Shown here piece by piece: positions 58,201 to 64,000 of a DNA stretch of 64,000 bases; position 1 is the first letter of the stretch, and the number at the start of each line of letters is the position of its first letter. Origin of the DNA: Globodera rostochiensis (taxonomy: Eukaryota; Nematoda; Chromadorea; Rhabditida; Heteroderidae); the NCBI GenBank assembly GCA_018350325.1, contig JAEVLN010000001.1, positions 6,477,254 to 6,541,253 of the forward strand. The letters run 5' to 3'. The notes below the pieces were generated by a model, which had not been told where the DNA came from, ran no database searches, and saw only the letters and a program-made list of their open reading frames with translations. Both the position numbers and the translations under genes were made by a program.

Positions 58201-61200
58201 ATAATGGTGAACAACGGCAATGGAAATGCAGGTGTGATTAAGAGGGGATGTTGGGGTTGGTAAGCTTTTCTGGTGGCTTTAATCAGAGTGAAAATTTTTT
58301 TATTAGTATTTTTTATTGATTATTATTTTTTTTTAAAAATTTAACCGCCCCATCCCTTCTCCCCCTTAAAAGATGTTGACGATGAGGACGGGAAGAAGAT
58401 TGACGTGACCACCTCCACAAACGACAACAACAACAACACCAACGAGTTGCTGCAGATGGTCCAAACATTGTTGTGCATCAAAGATGGACACCTGGTGGCC
58501 ACCTTTTGGAGCGCGGGCATGAGCGGTGCTTATTTTTTGTTGACTTAAACAATTAAGTAATATTTTATGTGTGTTTAGAAAATCAACTGTTGGACTATGG
58601 CAGCAATTTTGTGGATATTCAACCGCCGCCCGAGGAACTGTTGGCTCAGGAGGGCGTCCCACCGCCCGGCCCGACAGCCGACGATTTTTGGTGGTGGCGA
58701 GCGGTGCCGCAAGAGGTCGGTCCCAAAAGTTAAACTAAATGAACGATTTCCACAATTTTTTAAATGCACATTTTGCAAAGGCATTAAAAGTCAGAGACCG
58801 CCAGTCAAAATGTGCTATCCATGTGGGACTCCTTTTTTGTTGTTGTTGTTCTTTAACCAATTGTTGTCCGCACAGGTTGACCTGCTTGAGGAGCTGAACC
58901 AGCGGCTGAACCGTGGCTTCCGCCTGGGCTTCTCCGACGGGGCATATCTTCAGTACGTGAACCACTACGCCGTCAACCCGGACCTGTGTCGAAGCCAGGC
59001 GTCGCGCAAGGCGGAGCGGGACAAACGGAAATACTTGAGCAGCCGCTTCTCTCTCACTGACCAGGGCGAATTTTCGGTATTTTTTTTTGTTGGTTTTTGT
59101 TTTCGATTTTACGACAAAAAAGTTGAATTTTAATTTTGTTTAGTGGCACTTACCCAAGGGCCGGGTTGACCACTACGGCACTGCGGAGGATGTGTTGCGC
59201 TGTGTGCGGTTGAGCTTGCGATTGCTCGTCGAGCGCATTCCGGACGCGCTGATGCACCGGCGATGGGTGTTGGACGCCGAAAAGGCCAATTTTCGCAAAC
59301 AGTTGGACACCGCCAACGACATTGACTCGTTGAGGTCGAGATTGCATTGGGGCCTAAATTTTTTTTGTTTAGGGTTTTCTCCCAAAAATTTTGAAACATT
59401 TTCATAATTGTTTTTTTTCAGGCATTTGATCATGCTCTACGAGGCTGCCATCCGTCGGCCCGTGTTCTTGCCAGTTTGGTGGCAATCATTGGCCGCAACA
59501 CGTTTCGTAAGTTGTTTTCCTATTGGATTTTTATTTTTTGTCTTAAAAATTTATTTTACTCAAATGTTTATAAATTGTTTTGTCTCTCCTAAAAGAAGTC
59601 CTTTTTAGTTTATGCATTTTTATAGAACCGGATCACCAGCGAGTTGCGCGAGCGCCGGCAGTTGTTGGACAACGTGCGCAAAAAGGAGGAGAAAGCGCTG
59701 CAGACGGCGGCTGAGTCGCACGCGTCCGGCACCGCCGCTGCCTCCGGCGTCGTTTGGGTACGGTATTCGCTGTACGGCGGCGTGCCGCCTCGTCACCAAC
59801 TGTGGCGGACCATGAAGGACGAGCAGTACCGCGTCAACGGACTGGGCGCGTTGGGTGGGATTTTCATATATAATTTTTGTTTATTTATAAAAATAAAAAC
59901 CGTGTGCAGGTGGTTGGCTATGGGTTTCGTCCACTCTTGTGCGAAAGGTCAAGCCGATGCCTAAAAAGCCGGTGCTTCCACTGTCTCTTGACACCTGCAA
60001 AACGGAAGATGAGGTAACAACGGGTGCGCGGGGTAGGGCCGCCGGGACTAACTCTACATAATCAATTTATATAAATTTTTAAATGCAGTTTTAAATGCCA
60101 TATTTTTTTGTATAATAACAAAACAAAATTTATTTAAGCCTTTGCGCGATGCCGCCGTCAGTTTGGCCACACGTAAGTCGTGCCGACTGGAGCGTGTGGC
60201 AAAGCGGCTGTTGGGCTGGCGTACGCGGGAAGAGTTTGCTGTTGTCCAACAACCGTCAGCTTTAACTTCGAGCAGTAGTAATCCATCATCGTCGTTGTTC
60301 TCCTCAACAACTGTTGCCATCGTCCCCCAATTACGGTGCTACTCCGCCAACTGTCGTCTGATCAGTGCCGGTATTGCCGAGACGAACAGTGCATTTTGCT
60401 CTGTACACGGGGACAGCCCGCTGAACGCGTTGCCATGCTACAGTCCGAGCTGTGCACGAAATCGGCCGAGTGAGTTGGGGTTGGCCTTGTCAATTGCGTG
60501 TTGTTGTAATGGCACGAAAATAAATTTTTGTAACAGATTCCCAGCGCACCCGCGGTGTTGTGAAAGCGAAACCGGTCATCAACAATGAAAATGGGCACAA
60601 AAAAGTGACGCCGTCGGACGAAGTGCTCGGAGAGCAAAAAGCATTTCCCTTCCCGCAGCCCCAAAACTTTGGTGCCACAAAACGGAGCATTCTGAAGCTG
60701 CCCAAATGGTGGGGATTTTTGAATGGGAAAGAGAAATTCGTTTACTTAAAAACTGTTTCATTTATCTAAACAAAAAAAAGAATTGCATTTTCCAAGGTTT
60801 GTAAAGCGTTTGGCGCGCCAGGGCGGGATGAACCCGAAGTACTCCTTGCACTTCTTCCACCAAACGGCCAAGTCCAACCCGACCGTGTGGCCCTACCCGT
60901 GCGTACGTCCGCTGTTCTTTCACTGCTGGCGCTACTTGATTAGCGGGGCACAATCGGTGAGTTTTTGTTTAGGGGGGTGGGGTTTATATTAGAGCCCGGA
61001 CTTGAGCTTCGAGCGAGATCTCGAGTCGAGATTTTTCGAGATGTCGAGACGAGATTCTCGTCTTGACCGGGCTCTAGTTTATATTAATGATTTTGGTTGC
61101 TTTTCAGTTGCATGCACTTGCATTGCGCTTCCGTCTTCTGTACGCGTGCATCCGCTGGGCGGACATGGAGCCGGATCCGGACGATGAGGTGCGTTGGTGG

Positions 61201-62113
61201 TGTTGGTGGAAATTCCACATTTTGTGTATTGTGAGATGGTTGAACAAAATGTTTAAGGACCCCCGCGTTTGGAGTCACCAAGCCGACTATGACGAGGTGC
61301 GCATGGTTGTCAGCCACAGGGAGAATCCGCCGGACGGGTATTATGAACAGGTGGGGGTGGAGATTTAAAAATTTTTAATCAAAAAGAATAAAAAAAAAGG
61401 TATTTTTACAGTTTTTGTGAGTGCGATAATGCTTTTCCTTATTGTCAGTATTTGCTCAAAGTGGACCAGTACATGGTGGAAGACGGTGCCGAGGACGAGC
61501 GGTGCGCACTCTTCGGTGCCGACGACGACGACTCGGCCAACTATCGACAATCGTCGGTGCGCGAGAGCGGCACTGGTCGTGGTCGACGAACTGGCGGACG
61601 GAAGCGGCAGTTTGTGGAATACCAACACCACCACGTCGGCGACGAGAACGGCCGACCGCGACAACGACAGAGAGCATCGACGACGGCATGGCGGGCGCCG
61701 CCACGTCGCGTGCGCACGCTGACGCGATGGATTGATGGGGTAAGAAAGACAACAAAAAAAAAAATTACCTAAGTTGGCATTTGAGAAATGGCATTTTTCA
61801 GGTGGATTTGAAGCTGTACGAGATTTCCTGGTACTGGTCCGACTGGTTGCGCAACAAAATGGCCGAGCTTGTTGAGCAACGGCGGCGCAAAGCGCTTGAG
61901 GCAACGGTGGCAGCAGCGGCAGCAACCACGGCACCGGTTGTGCCGCCATCTTCGTTCTTTCCCCAACAACATCACCAGCAGCGACAACAGCAACAGCAAA
62001 TGGTGACCGTTCCAGCACCACATTATTATTACAATAACCAACAGCAACATCATAATCAACCGCAGCAGCATCAACGGGGGGCGTCGTATAAAATATATTT
62101 TGTGAAAAGATAA
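55227..62113 (+). CDS. nurf-1: NURF301/BPTF-like chromatin remodeller subunit, N-terminal half type
   Basis: BPTF/NURF301 is the large subunit of the ISWI-containing NURF complex. From ATG 55,227 (MPPPPKKRKQ, then Gly/Arg-rich) an acidic region leads to the DDT domain (56,343-57,145: VYEVLKNYGSILQLSPFLFE, MRLFFREEES, EVLRHYVESDPLF). The first PHD finger (57,208-57,462) has CRSC, CAEC, VYHVHC and WRCPLC, with a ~40-residue Pro/Thr/Ala insert before WRCPLC. Then follow DRHGRLYWFMVRR and LYYYSTLPQL, a YLQYVNHYAVNP...KYLSSRFSL block, and VRYSLYGGVPPRHQLW, all in BPTF order. Later exons (60,797-61,735) are conserved-looking. The last ends in a Gln/His-rich tail at 62,113. No second PHD-bromodomain module follows. 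The exon 1 donor is unclear. Confidence 0.92.
60990..61076. mobile_element. 87-bp TCTCGAG-type MITE, TSD GTTTATAT
   Basis: Ends TAGAGCCCGGAC and GACCGGGCTCTA are near-perfect inverted repeats around an interior of GAGATCTCGAGTCGAGA words. Perfect 8-bp duplications GTTTATAT lie at 60,982-60,989 and 61,077-61,084. It occupies most of a NURF301-like intron (about 60,958-61,107). Confidence 0.9.
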
Positions 62114-64000
62114 TATTTCAACTCGCGATTATTTCATGTCATTGTTTTTCATAAGGTTCCGTGAAATTGGCAAATAAAGCGATCAATTTTTGAAACTTTT
62201 TTTTTTGCAATTGAAGTTTAAAAATTGCATACCCGCGGGGCATCCATCGAGCTGCTTGGGTTTCTGTTTTCAGTGAATTCGGTTCGGCTTTTGCATTTGT
62301 TTCCGGAACATTTATTGTTTGTCTTACGATTACTTAGACGCGTCTGACCTTTTGAATTGTTGGATTTTTGAATATCTCCTCTTTCTTCTGATGCTTTTTG
62401 TTTCTGATCGTCGGTCGTGTGTTTGATCAATGTTGAAACAATTCATTTTTTATTTTTTGTTTACATTTCACCTAAAGATTTAACCAAAAATGACCCAAAG
62501 CGAATAAAAATGGAAAACGCCTTGGGGGCTTTTTATATTCAAATATACTCGGCAATTCTTAAGAGGCAATTTATGTTTTGATTAGGCCATCGATGCTGCC
62601 GATTGGTGCCACCAATTACAAAAATTTAAATACCTAAATGCATTTTCAGAAAGAGTACAACATTTATTTAATCAATTTTTGGTCTTATAAAACAATTTAA
62701 AATACCAACAAAATTATGCTTTTTAAATTGGACTTATCGCGAGAATCAATCATTCATTCTCTCGTGGCTTTGCTTTTTGCAAAAAATTGCGTTAATTTCA
62801 GTTTATCATCTCTCATGTCGTGTAACATTGGGGGCATATACAAATAATGCAATAATTTTTTTTTGTTGATAATAATTATGTTACAATTTTATGGGCATAA
62901 TTTACCCCCCCCCCCCCCCCCCCCCCCCCGGGGGGTGGGGGGGGGGTCAATGTGTCCCCACCAACTCTTGAAGACTTTTTGCTGCTGGGGTTGGAAACGG
63001 TGGTTTTATTGCCCCCTTCCCAATCCCAGACAAATTGCCCCCCCTTTTTATCTGTGGTGTTTGGGGTTGGCTTGTTGCTTGTTGTTGTGCCAATGCCAAT
63101 GCCAATGCCAATGTCATTATATTTTATTATTATGTTCATTTTATTACATATTATGATGGCTCACAACGGCAGCAAACAAAAGTGGCACAATCAATTCTCA
63201 AATTGTTATGTTAATTGATTTTTGAAGTTCGCATGGGCAAGAAATGCCATGTTTCTGATTGTGGCACAAAAGTTTTTGTAAAGATTCTAAAAAAAACTCT
63301 TGGGGTTTTTTGGAAAACTTTTGATGCCAACGCGTGATGTGGAAGCTTTCGATCGTTTGAAACTTTAAGTTTAAGACATCGGATAATTAAAATTTTTAGA
63401 AATATTCGTCCCTCAAAATTCTTCGCCAAAATTCTCTGATCATTTCATTCATTCATTCATTCATTCATTCATTGCATTCTTTTTGTTTGTCTGACCGCCC
63501 AATCACCGTTTTATTATCAGCAAGTTTGTGGGGCCGTCCGGCAGCGGTTTGACTCTTTGATCTCTTTTTGATCGCCATCCCCTCGGGGGTCGTTTGCGGA
63601 ATGTTTGACTACCGGATGAATGGCCCCCCACCCGGGGGGGGGGGAGGGGTCCAAAAGCTTCGGAATTATTTCCCGCAAATATTTTTTGTATGAAAAAAGA
63701 TTATTTTGCAATATTTTGTGACTTTTACGGCGGCACCTTTGCGCTCTAAAATACATACATAAATATTTATTTTTGCAAATTTTCATCCAAATTTCTCATA
63801 AACCAAAATTTTTGCCGTTCCCTGCTCCAAAACTTTGTTCGTTGTTCTACCGGCGGGACCAATTGGCCATTGCTCCACCACCACCACCTGATGATGTGCA
63901 AGGATTTACGGCCCCAATTTGTCGGCAAATTCCCTTTCCCCGGAGGGGGGGGGGCACATTGTCGAAGAATAAATTGCCCCCTGAGGGGACGTGACCCTCG
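62114..64000. other. Low-complexity region downstream of the NURF301-like gene
   Basis: AATAAA at 62,173 is a likely polyadenylation signal for the gene upstream. After AT-rich DNA comes a poly(C) run of about 25 at 62,905, immediately followed by G runs, so the site can form a long C-G hairpin. (CCAATG)n lies at 63,090-63,112, (CATT)n at about 63,446-63,474, and more C/G runs at 63,635 and 63,948. No exon is supported. Confidence 0.6.
62905..62947. repeat. Poly(C)/poly(G) palindrome-like tract
   Basis: About 25 C residues are followed directly by GGGGGGTGGGGGGGGGG. The two halves are complementary and could fold back or form quadruplex/i-motif structures. Exact run lengths in such tracts are unreliable in assemblies. 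Confidence 0.85.

Noticed and set aside
62218..62430. Minus-strand 70-codon polar frame after the NURF301-like gene
   Set aside because: No signal peptide, domain or splice evidence; probably 3' flanking sequence.
1..64000. rRNA genes, autonomous transposase or reverse transcriptase genes, viral genes
   Set aside because: No recognisable rRNA blocks, DDE/hAT transposase or polymerase motifs were seen on either strand. All elements in the window appear non-autonomous.

Overview
This is a eukaryotic chromosome segment: genes are split into many short exons by 40-900 base GT-AG introns, and the coding exons are embedded in AT-rich DNA full of small DNA transposons and long poly(C)/poly(G) runs. 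The proteins are animal (NIPBL/SCC2, MTCH2, GIGYF, fibrillarin, DNAJC8, cullin-1, a synaptotagmin-like protein, ACOT13, NURF301/BPTF). One gene (31,123-32,947) belongs to an F-box-like family that I associate with plant-parasitic cyst nematodes. My inference is a nematode, probably Heteroderidae (Heterodera/Globodera); the nematode call is firmer than the genus.

Layout. 1-6,250 is transposon-rich: a 1.4-kb 8-bp-TSD element with a nested fold-back element, two related ~1-kb elements in opposite orientation, an isolated first exon resembling the mitochondrial 2-oxoglutarate carrier, a small secreted-protein gene and an orphan terminal exon. 6,282-20,637 (minus) is one ~40-exon cohesin-loader gene (NIPBL/SCC2) with a Gln-rich N-terminus; part of its Gln-rich exon is duplicated in inverted orientation at about 21,276-21,560. 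22,143-23,757 (+) is an MTCH2-like outer-membrane carrier homologue; 25,040-30,130 (+) a GIGYF protein; 31,123-32,947 (+) the F-box-like gene; 33,166-35,002 (-) fibrillarin and, just upstream on the same strand, 35,261-36,229 (-) DNAJC8; 37,209-41,795 (+) cullin-1.

42,267-42,709 (-) is a two-exon gene for a small secreted protein with a GPI-anchor-like tail. 44,343-48,907 (-) is a synaptotagmin-like tandem C2 gene whose C2A lacks the usual calcium-binding residues. 48,908-51,872 holds little that I recognise. 51,873-52,570 (-) is a small single-pass membrane protein followed by a string of tiny phase-2 exons that could give alternative cytoplasmic tails. 53,469-54,513 (-) is ACOT13-like thioesterase, divergent from 55,227-62,113 (+), a NURF301/BPTF-like gene (DDT and first PHD finger) that ends without the C-terminal PHD-bromodomain half. 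The last 1.9 kb is low complexity.

The genes are mostly unrelated housekeeping functions (cohesin loading, chromatin remodelling, translational repression, rRNA methylation, ubiquitin ligation). The most striking non-genic signal is a set of short inverted-repeat elements with 8-bp target duplications, seven of them perfect and directly readable, several built on a TCTCGAG-rich word, and others sharing an unusual GC-rich hairpin module. All protein calls come from reading translated exons; no database search was possible, so exon borders are my own splice-site choices.
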